A stretch of DNA of 24,869 nucleotides from Dehalococcoidia bacterium (GTDB taxonomy: Bacteria; Chloroflexota; Dehalococcoidia; SM23-28-2; RBG-16-64-32), in the NCBI GenBank assembly GCA_030690405.1, contig JAUYGU010000124.1:1-24869 (forward strand). Direction: 5' to 3'. Positions within the stretch are counted from its first letter, which is position 1, and every line of letters begins with the position of its first letter. Position numbers and translations under genes: made by a program. Shown here piece by piece: positions 1-7,667 of the stretch. The notes under the pieces are model-generated. The model was not told the origin of the DNA. It saw only the letters and a program-made list of their open reading frames with translations, and did not search any database.

Positions 1-350
1 CCCGCCTCGCGCATCGCCCGCGCGAACGCCTCCACCAGCGGCTCCGCGGTCTCGGGCCGCGCCGCGCCCACGAAGCTGGGCCGCCGGCCCCGGCGCGTGT
101 CCGCCAGCAGCGTGAACTGGCTGACGACCAGCGCCTCGCCACCCACGCCGGGCAGCGAGAGGTTGAACTTCCCCTCCGCGTCGGAGAAGACGCGCAGCTC
201 CGCGCACTTGCGGGCCAACCGGACCGCCTCCTCCTCGCTATCGCCGTCCGCCACCCCCACCAGCAGCAGCAGCCCGCGGCCGATGGAAGCGACCGTTTCC
301 CCGTCCACGGAGACGGAGGCGCGGCTCACCCGCTGCAGGATGACTTTCAT
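1..350 (-). CDS. dtd: D-aminoacyl-tRNA deacylase, 3' end outside window
   Basis: Reading the minus strand from the ATG at 348-350 gives 116 residues beginning [13 protein letters not shown], which is typical of bacterial DTD. The family motif SQFTLLADT followed by RRGRRPSF lies at residues 77-93 and forms the first half of the active-site surface. The family is usually about 145-150 aa, so roughly the last 30 residues, including the conserved Gly-Pro motif, lie beyond the left edge. DTD hydrolyses D-amino acids (and glycine) wrongly attached to tRNA, a cytoplasmic proofreading step. It sits 63 bp downstream of the FmdB-like gene on the same strand, so the two may be co-transcribed. It also has its own -10-like box 7 nt before the ATG and no Shine-Dalgarno sequence. 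Confidence 0.95.
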   Translation of the reverse strand, partial: MKVILQRVSRASVSVDGETVASIGRGLLLLVGVADGDSEEEAVRLARKCAELRVFSDAEGKFNLSLPGVGGEALVVSQFTLLADTRRGRRPSFVGAARPETAEPLVEAFARAMREA

Positions 351-357
351 CGCCGCC

Positions 358-363
358 AGTATA
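358..363 (-). promoter_or_regulatory. -10-like box directly upstream of dtd (possible leaderless start)
   Basis: On the minus strand TATACT ends 7 nt before the dtd ATG, so transcription would begin at or next to the start codon. There is no Shine-Dalgarno sequence in between and no good -35 hexamer 17 bp further up. This spacing is the known signature of leaderless bacterial transcripts. It is supported by base match only. Confidence 0.4.
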
Positions 364-413
364 AAAGAAACGCCGCCCCTGATGGAGCGGCTGTGCGAAG
401 AGCGACGGCGCGC

Positions 414-704
414 CTAGTCGGTCGTTTTGGCCTCCGCCTTCGCCTCCGCCTTCGGTCCGCTGCCGTTGTCCTTCGAAAGCGCTTCGCCGGAGCTGACGGG
501 GGTGCTATCACCGTTGCCCCCGAAGGAGGACTTGCGGTTGTCCGTGCTGTAGAAGCCGGAGCCCTTGAAGATGACGGCCGGCAGGCTAATCAGCCGCTGA
601 GAGCGGCCGCTGCAGGACGGGCAGCGGTGCTCGGAAGGCGCGTCGAAGCCTTCGGCGCGCTCGTACTGGTGCCCCTTGGAGCAACTGTACTCGTATATCG
701 GCAA
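414..704 (-). CDS. FmdB-family zinc-ribbon regulatory-like protein
   Basis: The 96-aa product starts at a TTG (702-704), giving MPIYEYSC, the classic FmdB beginning. A GGGAGG Shine-Dalgarno on the minus strand about 10 nt upstream supports this start over a longer ORF. FmdB family features are present: a zinc-ribbon-like N-terminus with Cys8, His12, Cys28 and Cys31, then RLISLPAVIFKGSGFYSTD. The usual second Cys of the first CxxC is missing, and a GH pair (Gly11-His12) stands in its place, so zinc may be bound as C-H-C-C. The tail after about residue 60 is low complexity with Ala/Lys/Glu repeats. The exact role of this family is unclear. Small FmdB proteins are annotated as regulatory or nucleic-acid-binding. 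It is upstream of dtd on the same strand and divergent from rpsB. Confidence 0.88.
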   Translation of the reverse strand: MPIYEYSCSKGHQYERAEGFDAPSEHRCPSCSGRSQRLISLPAVIFKGSGFYSTDNRKSSFGGNGDSTPVSSGEALSKDNGSGPKAEAKAEAKTTD

Positions 705-760
705 CTTTCCTCGACCTCCCGCGCATAGAAAGCCGCCCTTCACGGGCAGCTGCAAGAACG

Positions 761-789
761 AATATAGCAGGATCCTCACCCTCTCGCAA
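761..789 (-). promoter_or_regulatory. Promoter for the FmdB-like gene and dtd
   Basis: On the minus strand TTGCGA (784-789) is separated by 17 bp from TATATT (761-766), a good sigma-70 type match. Transcription would begin near 754, about 50 nt before the TTG start. The -35 box lies inside an inverted repeat (774-797). Confidence 0.6.
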
Positions 790-797
790 GAGTGAGG
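774..797. promoter_or_regulatory. Inverted repeat between divergent promoters (possible operator)
   Basis: CCTCA at 774-778 pairs with TGAGG at 793-797, and CTCT at 781-784 pairs with AGAG at 789-792 around a CGCA loop, with CC unpaired at 779-780. It covers the -35 of the minus-strand promoter and lies 33 bp from the rpsB -35. It may be a protein-binding dyad. No regulator is identified. Confidence 0.35.
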
Positions 798-829
798 CCA
801 CGCCCCTCGCTTCTGCGCGGCCAGTTTCC

Positions 830-859
830 TTGTTCCCAGCTCCCTCTTCCTGATATACT
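830..859 (+). promoter_or_regulatory. Promoter of the rpsB operon
   Basis: TTGTTC (830-835), an 18-bp spacer and TATACT (854-859) make a good sigma-70 type promoter. Transcription would start near 866. That gives a leader of about 30 nt containing AAGGAGA at 884-890, five bases before the TTG start of rpsB. Confidence 0.65.
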
Positions 860-895
860 CGCCTGCGGACACTTTTCCACATAAAGGAGATCTGT

Positions 896-1870
896 TTGCC
901 TACCGCTGTATCCATGAAGTCGCTTCTGGAGGCCGGTGTTCACTTCGGCCACCAGACCCGCCGTTGGAACCCGAAGATGAAGAAGTTCATCTTCGCGGAG
1001 CGCAACGGCATCCACATCATAGACCTGCAGCAGACCGTCGACCGGCTGGAAGACGCGGCCGCTTTCGTGAGCGAACTGGTCTCATCCGGCCAGACCATCC
1101 TGTTCGTCGGCACCAAGCGCCAGGCCCAGGACACGATCGAGAGCGAGGCCCGGCGCTGCGGCATGCCCTTCGTCAACACCCGCTGGCTGGGCGGCACCCT
1201 CACAAACTTCCACACGATCCAGGGCCGCATCGATTACCTGGTACGCCTGGAGGACGCCCGCGCCCGCGGCGAGCAGGACCACCTCACGAAGAAAGAGGGG
1301 CTGCGCACGGAAGAGGAGATCGTCCGCCTCAACCGCTACCTGGGCGGCATCAAGGAGATGACGAACCTGCCCGGCTGCGTCTTCATCATCGACACGACGA
1401 AGGAAACCATCGCCGTGGCCGAGGCGCTGCGCACCGGCACCTCCATCGTCGCCCTCGTCGACACGAACTGCGACCCCGACGTCATCGACTTTCCGATCCC
1501 GTCCAATGACGACGCGATCCGCGCGATCAAGCTCATCACCGCCCGCATCGCCGACGGTGTGCTGGAGGGCCTGACCGCCCGCGAATACGCCCAGAAGGCA
1601 GCCGAGGAGGCGGAGGACGTGGAGGTCGCCGCCTACCGCGAGACCGGCTACGTTGCCTCCCCCGACGAGCCCACGCCTAACTACGGCGCGGCCCGCGTGG
1701 AAGGCGAAGCTGCGGAGGCGTCCGCCGAGCCCGCCGCAGAAGAGGCGGCGGCGGAGCCCGCCCCGGAGGCTTCGGCCGCCGGGGAGCCCTCCGCCGAGGA
1801 GCCGCCCGCGCCGGAGCCGGCGCCGGAAGCGGGACCCGCCGCGGACGAAGCGCCCAAAGAGCCCGAATAG
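896..1870 (+). CDS. rpsB: 30S ribosomal protein S2
   Basis: The product is 324 aa from a TTG start (896-898), supported by AAGGAGA five bases upstream. An internal ATG at 914 begins [14 protein letters not shown] and is the only alternative. Conserved S2 segments include [44 protein letters not shown], and [21 protein letters not shown]2 joins the small subunit late in assembly and contacts S1 and the 16S rRNA. The family is usually about 230-260 aa. Here residues from about 250 to the end form an Ala/Pro/Glu-rich acidic tail, probably disordered. It is the first gene of the operon, and tsf follows after 15 bp. Confidence 0.98.
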   Translation: MPTAVSMKSLLEAGVHFGHQTRRWNPKMKKFIFAERNGIHIIDLQQTVDRLEDAAAFVSELVSSGQTILFVGTKRQAQDTIESEARRCGMPFVNTRWLGGTLTNFHTIQGRIDYLVRLEDARARGEQDHLTKKEGLRTEEEIVRLNRYLGGIKEMTNLPGCVFIIDTTKETIAVAEALRTGTSIVALVDTNCDPDVIDFPIPSNDDAIRAIKLITARIADGVLEGLTAREYAQKAAEEAEDVEVAAYRETGYVASPDEPTPNYGAARVEGEAAEASAEPAAEEAAAEPAPEASAAGEPSAEEPPAPEPAPEAGPAADEAPKEPE

Positions 1871-1885
1871 CACAAGGAGAACACC

Positions 1886-2389
1886 GTGGCCGTCTCTCCC
1901 GGGGCCGTCAAGGAGTTGCGCGAACTGACGGGCGCAGGCATGCTGGACTGCAAGCACGCCCTGGAAGAGGCCGGGGGCGACTTCGAGAAGGCGAAGGAGA
2001 TCCTGCGGCAGAAGGGCCACGCCCTGGCCGCCAAGCGGGCCGAACGCACCACCGCCGAGGGCCTCGTCCTGTCTTACCTCCACCACGACGGCCGCCTCGG
2101 CGCCCTGGTGGAGATCAACTGCGAATCGGACTTCGTCGCCCGCACGGAGGACTTCCAGCAGCTCGCGCAGAGCATCGCTCTCCAGGTGGCGGCCACCAGC
2201 CCGCAATACGTCGCCCCGGAGGACGTCCCGGAGGGCGCGGAAGGCGACCCCAAAGAGCTCTGCCTGCTCCCGCAGCCGTTCGTCCGCGACGAATCGGTCA
2301 GCATTCAGGAGATGGTGAACGAAGCGATCCGCAAGACCGGCGAGAACATCCGCGTACGGCGCTTCGCACGCTTCGAATTGGGGCGCTGA
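1886..2389 (+). CDS. tsf: Elongation factor Ts, short form
   Basis: The 167-aa product starts at GTG (1886), with AAGGAGA at 1874-1880. EF-Ts exchanges GDP for GTP on EF-Tu. The N-terminal UBA-like domain reads VKELRELTGAGMLDCKHALE, followed by KAKEILRQKG, and the conserved core segment VEINCESDFVAR is present. The last third contains the IQEMVNEAIRKTGENI segment. At 167 residues it lacks the second core repeat and coiled coil of the E. coli type (283 aa). Short forms are known in Thermus, Chloroflexota and other groups, so this is not a truncation. It lies between rpsB and pyrH, in the usual order. Confidence 0.98.
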   Translation: MAVSPGAVKELRELTGAGMLDCKHALEEAGGDFEKAKEILRQKGHALAAKRAERTTAEGLVLSYLHHDGRLGALVEINCESDFVARTEDFQQLAQSIALQVAATSPQYVAPEDVPEGAEGDPKELCLLPQPFVRDESVSIQEMVNEAIRKTGENIRVRRFARFELGR

Positions 2390-2392
2390 CCG

Positions 2393-3154
2393 ATGGCGGA
2401 AGACGCCCCCAAACGCGTTCTCCTAAAGCTCAGCGGCGAAGCCCTCATGGGCGACCTCCCCTACGGCATCGACCCCGCCATGCTCGATGCCATCGCCGGG
2501 CAGCTGAAGGCGGTCCAGAACATGGGGATCGAGGTCGCCATCGTCGTCGGCGCGGGGAACATCTTTCGCGGCGCCACCGCCTCCGCCACCGGCATGGACC
2601 GCGCCACCGCCGACTACGCCGGCATGCTGGCCACCATCATCAACGCCCTCGCCCTGCAGGACGCGCTGGAGCGGAACGGCCTCTGGGTCCGCACCCAGAG
2701 CGCGATCACCGTCACCGCCGTCGCGGAGCCGTACATCCGTCGCCGCGCCATTCGCCACCTGGAGAAGGGCCGCGTGGTCATCTTCGCCGCCGGCACCGGC
2801 AACCCCTACATGACCACAGATACGGCCGCCGCCCTTCGCGCCATCGAGATCGACGCCGATGTGCTGCTCATGGCCAAGAAGAACGTGAACGGCGTCTACG
2901 AGGCCGATCCGGCGAAGGACCCCACCGCCCGAAAGTTCCTCCGCCTCAGCTACCTGGACGCCCTCAACCGCCGCCTCCAGGTGATGGACTCCACCGCACT
3001 CTCCCTCTGCATGGAGAACTCCCTGCCCATCGTCGTCTTCAATCTCCGCATGCCTCGCAGCATCGAGCTCGCCGCCTCCCGAAAGGATAACGGCACCATC
3101 GTCGGCGACTTCGAGACGGTACTGGAGGACGCATCCGCCTCCGCCAAGCGATAG
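2393..3154 (+). CDS. pyrH: Uridylate (UMP) kinase
   Basis: The 253-aa product starts at ATG 2393, three bases after the tsf stop. It belongs to the amino-acid-kinase fold and phosphorylates UMP to UDP with ATP in the cytoplasm. Visible motifs are [11 protein letters not shown] at the N-terminus, [10 protein letters not shown], the [20 protein letters not shown] segment, [19 protein letters not shown], and [15 protein letters not shown]. Length is normal for bacterial PyrH. The gene lies between tsf and frr, which is a widely conserved arrangement. Confidence 0.98.
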   Translation: MAEDAPKRVLLKLSGEALMGDLPYGIDPAMLDAIAGQLKAVQNMGIEVAIVVGAGNIFRGATASATGMDRATADYAGMLATIINALALQDALERNGLWVRTQSAITVTAVAEPYIRRRAIRHLEKGRVVIFAAGTGNPYMTTDTAAALRAIEIDADVLLMAKKNVNGVYEADPAKDPTARKFLRLSYLDALNRRLQVMDSTALSLCMENSLPIVVFNLRMPRSIELAASRKDNGTIVGDFETVLEDASASAKR

Positions 3155-3164
3155 GAGTGACGCC

Positions 3165-3722
3165 ATGATCGACGACGCCCTCCTGGACGCGACTGACCGC
3201 ATGGAGAAGGCGCTGGAAGCGTTGCGCCGGGACCTGGCCACGGTCCGCACCGGCCGCGCCAGCCCCGGCCTCGTGGAGCACCTCAAGGTGGACTACTACG
3301 GCGCGGCCACGCCGCTTAACCAGCTCGCCACCATCAGCACGCCGGACGCCCGCCTGATCACCATCCAGCCGTGGGACAGAGGCTCCATCGGCGCCATAGA
3401 GAAAGCGATCCTGAAGTCGGACATCGGCCTCAACCCCAGCAACGACGGCACGCTGATCCGGCTGGCGATCCCCCAGCTCACGGAGGAACGCCGCCGCGAG
3501 ATCGCCAAGCAGGTCCGCAAGCGCGCGGAGGATGCCCGCGTTGCCGTGCGCAACATCCGGCGCGACGCCCACGAGAACATCCGCCGTCTGGAGCACGAGC
3601 ACGAGATCTCCCAGGACGATCTTCACCGCGCGGAGACTGAGCTCCAAAAGCTCACGGACGACCACACCAAGGAGATCGACAAGGTGGGCCACGAGAAGGA
3701 GGAGGAGGTTCTCGCCGTATAA
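3165..3722 (+). CDS. frr: Ribosome recycling factor
   Basis: The 185-aa product has the usual RRF length. The start ATG 3165 is preceded by AGGAG at 3153-3157. Together with EF-G, RRF splits post-termination ribosomes. Recognisable segments are [44 protein letters not shown], the [19 protein letters not shown] region, and the helical [26 protein letters not shown]. It is in operon with pyrH. A TATACT box at 3761-3766 just after the stop may serve uppS. Confidence 0.98.
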   Translation: MIDDALLDATDRMEKALEALRRDLATVRTGRASPGLVEHLKVDYYGAATPLNQLATISTPDARLITIQPWDRGSIGAIEKAILKSDIGLNPSNDGTLIRLAIPQLTEERRREIAKQVRKRAEDARVAVRNIRRDAHENIRRLEHEHEISQDDLHRAETELQKLTDDHTKEIDKVGHEKEEEVLAV

Positions 3723-3760
3723 CCCTTCCGGCCAGCAACCGTTCCGCGGCCGGAGCGTTC

Positions 3761-3766
3761 TATACT
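3761..3766 (+). promoter_or_regulatory. -10-like box before uppS
   Basis: TATACT at 3761-3766 stands 13 nt before the ATG at 3780, in the 45-bp gap between frr and uppS. No convincing -35 is present. If used, it would give a near-leaderless internal transcript beginning at the ATG rather than the TTG. Confidence 0.3.
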
Positions 3767-3767
3767 G

Positions 3768-4619
3768 TTGACGACAGCCATGGCCATCGCCATCCGCTTC
3801 CCGAAGAAGGCCCAACCCCCCTCCCCCCTCGCCCTGCCGCAGGTGCCGGGGCACGTGGGCATCATCATGGACGGCAACGGCCGCTGGGCCGCCCGCCGCG
3901 GCCTGCCCCGACTGGCCGGACACCACGCCGGCACGGAGAACCTTCGCCGCGTCATCGAGCGCTTCGCCGACTATGGTGTCAGCTATCTCACCCTGTACGC
4001 ATTCTCCACTGAGAACTGGAACCGCCCCAAGCGGGAGATCCGCGGCCTCATGACCCTTCTCCGCCACTACCTCAGGCGCGAGACCAAGCACCTCCACAAG
4101 AACGGCATCCGCCTCCTGCACATCGGCCGGCTGGACGCCCTCGACCCCAGGCTGCAGCAGCAGGTCCTGGACGCCCTGGAGCTGACCAGGGACAACGATC
4201 GCATGACCGTCTGCATCGCCTGGAACTACGGCGGCCGGGCCGAGATCCTGGAGGCGGTGCGCCGGGTCGTCGCCCAGGGCATCAGCCCGGAAGAGATCGA
4301 CGACGCGCTGTTCAACAACCACCTGTACACGGCTGACATCCCCGACCCCGACCTGATCATCCGCACCGCCGGCGAGATGCGCCTCTCCAACTTCCTGCTC
4401 TGGCAGGGCGCCTACGCGGAGTTCGTGTCGACACCGGTATACTGGCCGGACTTCGATATTCACGACATAGACGACGCTCTGCTGGCTTACAGCCAGCGGA
4501 AGCGGCGCTTTGGCGGTCTCCAGCCCGAGGACGCCGACTACCCCACGCCGGCCAACGGCAAGAACGGCGCCCGCCCCAACGGCCGGCGCACCCCCGGCCG
4601 CAACGACAGCCATCGCTGA
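3768..4619 (+). CDS. uppS: Isoprenyl (undecaprenyl) diphosphate synthase
   Basis: Up to 283 aa from the TTG at 3768. The ATG at 3780 (MAIAIRFPKK) is an equally possible start, and neither has a clear Shine-Dalgarno. This cis-prenyltransferase condenses IPP onto FPP to make the C55 lipid carrier for cell-wall polymers. The catalytic Asp lies in IIMDGNGRWAARRG (D35 in TTG numbering), followed by GHHAGTENLRR, LTLYAFSTENWNRP, CIAWNYGGRAEI, and DLIIRTAGEMRLSNFLLWQ, all UppS signatures. The family is usually about 230-260 aa. The extra length is an N-terminal leader and an Asn/Pro/Arg-rich C-terminal tail. The stop overlaps the cdsA start by one base (TGATG). Confidence 0.96.
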   Translation: MTTAMAIAIRFPKKAQPPSPLALPQVPGHVGIIMDGNGRWAARRGLPRLAGHHAGTENLRRVIERFADYGVSYLTLYAFSTENWNRPKREIRGLMTLLRHYLRRETKHLHKNGIRLLHIGRLDALDPRLQQQVLDALELTRDNDRMTVCIAWNYGGRAEILEAVRRVVAQGISPEEIDDALFNNHLYTADIPDPDLIIRTAGEMRLSNFLLWQGAYAEFVSTPVYWPDFDIHDIDDALLAYSQRKRRFGGLQPEDADYPTPANGKNGARPNGRRTPGRNDSHR

Positions 4620-5440
4620 TGCTCCCTCAGCGGGTCGCCGTCGCCGCCGTCGGCATACCCGTAATCATCGGCCTGACCCTGCTCGGCGGCCCGGTCTTTG
4701 CCATCGCCGCCGGCTTCGTGCTCACCTTCGCCGCGCTGGAGTTCTACGTCACCACTGACCCGGAGCTCATCGCCGGCGGCGCCGCCCACAGCCTGCGGGA
4801 CCAGCGCCTGCCCGGCCTCATCGGCGCCGCCGGCGTCGCCCTCCTCGTCGCCGCCGCGGATAACGGCTTCGACTGGTGGGCGCGCGCCCTCACCCTCTCC
4901 GTCGTCCTCCCCTTCCTGCCGCTCATCCTCCGCGGCCAGACGGCCACCGGCCTCCGCGACTGGCTCTGGGCGCTGGGCGGCCTGGTCTACCTCGGCCTCC
5001 TGGGCTCGCACCTCGTATTCCTGCGGGACGCGCCGAACGGGGGTGACTGGGTCTTCATCGCGCTGTTCGCGACCTTCGCGACCGATACCTCCGCCTACTT
5101 CGTGGGACGGACGATCGGGCGCACGAAGATCGCGCCCACGATCAGCCCTGGCAAGACGCTGGAGGGCTCGCTGGGCGGCTTCGCCGGGGGGGCGGCCGCC
5201 GTCCTCCTCCTGAACTGGGCGCTGGACGCCGGAGCGGGGGCGGAGATCATCCCGCTCGCCCTGCTCCTGCCGCTCGCCGGCGAACTGGGCGACCTCGCGG
5301 AGTCGTTGATCAAGCGCGGCGCCGGCGTCAAGGACGCATCGCACGTCATTCCGGGGCACGGGGGCTTCCTGGACCGGCTGGACAGCCTGCTGATCACTGT
5401 CCCTTTGGTATACTACTATCTGACATGGATAATCCTGTGA
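4619..5440 (+). CDS. cdsA: Phosphatidate cytidylyltransferase (CDP-diglyceride synthase)
   Basis: The 273-aa integral membrane protein has many hydrophobic segments from the N-terminus onward. The C-terminal signature is clear: LAESLIKRGAGVKDASHVIP, then GHGGFLDRLDSLL (about residues 224-256). It makes CDP-diacylglycerol from phosphatidate and CTP for phospholipid synthesis. TDTSAYFVGRTIGRTKIAP and SPGKTLEGSLGG are also family motifs. The ATG shares one base with the uppS stop, and the stop lies 16 bases inside the dxr ORF, so translation is probably coupled. Confidence 0.97.
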   Translation: MLPQRVAVAAVGIPVIIGLTLLGGPVFAIAAGFVLTFAALEFYVTTDPELIAGGAAHSLRDQRLPGLIGAAGVALLVAAADNGFDWWARALTLSVVLPFLPLILRGQTATGLRDWLWALGGLVYLGLLGSHLVFLRDAPNGGDWVFIALFATFATDTSAYFVGRTIGRTKIAPTISPGKTLEGSLGGFAGGAAAVLLLNWALDAGAGAEIIPLALLLPLAGELGDLAESLIKRGAGVKDASHVIPGHGGFLDRLDSLLITVPLVYYYLTWIIL

Positions 5441-6582
5441 CGGGCCGCCGCCAGGGGCTCGTCGTCCTCGGCTCCACGGGCTCCATCGGTCGTCAGACCC
5501 TCGACGTCGTCCGCTCCCTCCCCGGCCGCTTCAACATCATCGGGCTCGCCGCCGGGGGGAACGTCACCCTCCTGGAGGAGCAGACCCGCGAGTTCCGCCC
5601 CCGTTTCGTCCGCTGCGAGCGGGAGGGCGAGTACCTTCGCGGGCGAGTCTCGGCCAGGTGGGCGGAGATGGAGGAGATGGCGGCGCACGCGGACGTCGAC
5701 CTCGTGGTGGTCGCGACGACGGGCGCGGCCGGGCTGGCGCCGACGCTGGCCGCCCTGCGGGCCGGCAAGACCGTGGCCCTGGCGAACAAAGAGGTGCTGG
5801 TCATGGCCGGCCAGCTCCTCACCGCGGAGGCGAAGCGACACAAGGCGCAGCTGCGGCCGATAGACAGCGAGCACTCCGCCATCTGGCAGTGCCTGTGGGG
5901 CGAGCGCGCGGACAGCGTAGAGCGCATCGTCCTCACCGCGTCCGGAGGGCCTTTCCGCGACACGCCACCGGAGGAGCTTGAGCGCGTAACGTCGGAGCAG
6001 GCGCTGCGGCACCCGAACTGGCAGATGGGTCAGAAGATCACGGTGGACAGCGCGACGCTCCTGAACAAGGGGCTGGAGTGCATCGAGGCGCGCTGGCTGT
6101 TCGACGTGCCACTGGAGCGAATAGAGGTCCTGCTGCACCGGGAGAGCATCGTCCACTCGCTGGTGGAGTTTCGGGACGGCTCCGTGAAAGCGCAACTGGG
6201 CGCGCCCGATATGCGTCTACCTATACAGTGCGCGCTCACCTATCCGGAGCGGCTGCCCGGCACGACGGTGCCACGCCTGGACCTGAGCCGCGTCGGCACG
6301 CTGAACTTCGCAACGCCTGACATGAAACGCTACCCCTGTTTGAGCCTGGCGCTGGAAGCGGGCCAGCGCGGCGGGACCTTCCCCGCCGTCCTCTGCGCCG
6401 CCGATGAGATCGCGATCCAGCACTTCCTGGCCGGCCACCTCCGCTTCACGGAGATCGCCCGCGTGATTGAGGGCGCCCTCTCCGCGCACGGCGGCAACGC
6501 GGAGCCATCGCTGGACGAGATCGTAGCCGCCGACGCCTCCGCCCGCCTCTGGGCTGAGGACTGGGTGAAGGCCAAGACCTAG
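5425..6582 (+). CDS. dxr: 1-deoxy-D-xylulose 5-phosphate reductoisomerase
   Basis: The 385-aa product is the committed enzyme of the MEP isoprenoid pathway, converting DXP to MEP with NADPH. The dinucleotide motif GSTGSIG is at 16-22. The metal ligands are in DSEH (D147, E149) and NKGLE (E218). The flexible-loop and substrate segments SGGPFRDTP, HPNWQMGQKITVDSATL and HRESIVHSLVEF are present. The ATG at 5425 overlaps cdsA by 16 bases. A GTG at 5437, overlapping the cdsA stop as GTGA, is an in-frame alternative start. A TATACT at 5409-5414 upstream could be an internal -10, but no -35 is visible. It shares the pathway with ispG downstream. Confidence 0.98.
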   Translation: MDNPVTGRRQGLVVLGSTGSIGRQTLDVVRSLPGRFNIIGLAAGGNVTLLEEQTREFRPRFVRCEREGEYLRGRVSARWAEMEEMAAHADVDLVVVATTGAAGLAPTLAALRAGKTVALANKEVLVMAGQLLTAEAKRHKAQLRPIDSEHSAIWQCLWGERADSVERIVLTASGGPFRDTPPEELERVTSEQALRHPNWQMGQKITVDSATLLNKGLECIEARWLFDVPLERIEVLLHRESIVHSLVEFRDGSVKAQLGAPDMRLPIQCALTYPERLPGTTVPRLDLSRVGTLNFATPDMKRYPCLSLALEAGQRGGTFPAVLCAADEIAIQHFLAGHLRFTEIARVIEGALSAHGGNAEPSLDEIVAADASARLWAEDWVKAKT

Positions 6583-6596
6583 AAGCCACCCGAACA

Positions 6597-7667
6597 ATGG
6601 ACCTCATCCTTCACACCATCCTCCCCTTCGCCGGCATCCTCATCGTCCTCATCGTCGTCCACGAGCTGGGGCACTACATCACGGCCAAGCTCACGGGGGT
6701 GAAGGTGTTGGAGGCAGGGCTCGGCTACCCGCCGCGCATCTGGGGCTTCACCTGGCGCGGCACCCTCTACTCCATCAACTGGCTCCCCCTGGGCGGCTTC
6801 GTGCGGCTGCTGGGCGAAGAGGACCCATCCGACCCCGAGAGCCTGGCGGCCAAGCCACGCTGGGTGCGACTGATCGTCCTGTTCGCCGGCTCCGGCATGA
6901 ACTTCCTGCTGCCGATCTTCCTCTTCGCCCTCGCCTTTATGATCCCGCGCGATGTGAACGTAGGGCTGACCGAGATCACCGGCGTGGCCCCCCACAGTCC
7001 GGCCGAGGAGGCCGGCCTGAAGCCCGGCGACGTCATCTTCGCCATCGACGGCGACAAGGTGCGCAACGTACGCGAGGTCAGCCTGGCGATCCGCCTCAAC
7101 GTCGGCGAGACCGTGGACTTCAACGTAAAGCACTCCGACGGCGTAGTGGAGGACATACCCGTCTACGCCCGCTGGACGCCCCCCAAAAGCCAGGGGCCCA
7201 CCGGCATCCAGATCGGCTCCCTGTACGCGTTCACGGAGAAGGAGAGCTTCCCGCCCTGGGAGGCGATCCCCAAGGGCTGGACCGCCACCATCGACTCCCT
7301 GATCCTCGCTCGCAACGAGGTGATCTCCATGGTCAAAGGCGGCTCCGGCCCCGACGTCACCGGGCCCGTCGGCATCGCCCAGGCCACCGGAGAGGTAGTG
7401 GAGCAGTCCGGCTGGCAAACGCTACTGGAGTTCGCGGCGCTCCTCTCCATCAACCTGGCGATCATCAACATCCTGCCACTGCCGATGCTGGACGGAGGCC
7501 GTATCGCCTTTGTGCTGCTGGAGATCGTCCGCCGCGGGCGCAGGATCGCCCCGGAGAAAGAAGCCATCGTGCATCTTGTCGGCCTGGCGCTTATCATTAC
7601 ATTCGCAGTCGTAATCACCTACTTCGACGTGATCCGTCTCATCAGAGGGGATAGCCTGTTCAGATGA
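6597..7667 (+). CDS. rseP: RseP-family site-2 zinc metalloprotease
   Basis: The 356-aa membrane protein carries HELGH (residues 22-26) in the first transmembrane helix and NILPLPMLDGG (291-301, Asp299) in a later one. These are the zinc-binding and Asp ligands of S2P proteases. A single PDZ domain spans about 124-195, around VAPHSPAEEAGLKPGDVIFAIDG. The family cleaves membrane-embedded anti-sigma factors or signal-peptide remnants within the bilayer. E. coli RseP has two PDZ domains, while the single-PDZ form is common elsewhere. Its stop overlaps the ispG ATG (ATGA), and it lies 14 bp after dxr, the same neighbour as in B. subtilis. Confidence 0.96.
   Translation: MDLILHTILPFAGILIVLIVVHELGHYITAKLTGVKVLEAGLGYPPRIWGFTWRGTLYSINWLPLGGFVRLLGEEDPSDPESLAAKPRWVRLIVLFAGSGMNFLLPIFLFALAFMIPRDVNVGLTEITGVAPHSPAEEAGLKPGDVIFAIDGDKVRNVREVSLAIRLNVGETVDFNVKHSDGVVEDIPVYARWTPPKSQGPTGIQIGSLYAFTEKESFPPWEAIPKGWTATIDSLILARNEVISMVKGGSGPDVTGPVGIAQATGEVVEQSGWQTLLEFAALLSINLAIINILPLPMLDGGRIAFVLLEIVRRGRRIAPEKEAIVHLVGLALIITFAVVITYFDVIRLIRGDSLFR

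Noticed and set aside
1082..2206. Minus-strand open frame opposite rpsB and tsf
   Set aside because: It is a GC-driven shadow of two well-supported ribosome-related genes.
4438..4443. TATACT inside uppS as a promoter for cdsA
   Set aside because: It lies within the conserved coding region, has no -35 partner and is 180 bp from cdsA.
3039..4613. Long minus-strand open frame opposite pyrH, frr and uppS
   Set aside because: It is antisense to three certain genes. Its length comes from high GC, and the translation has no family motifs.
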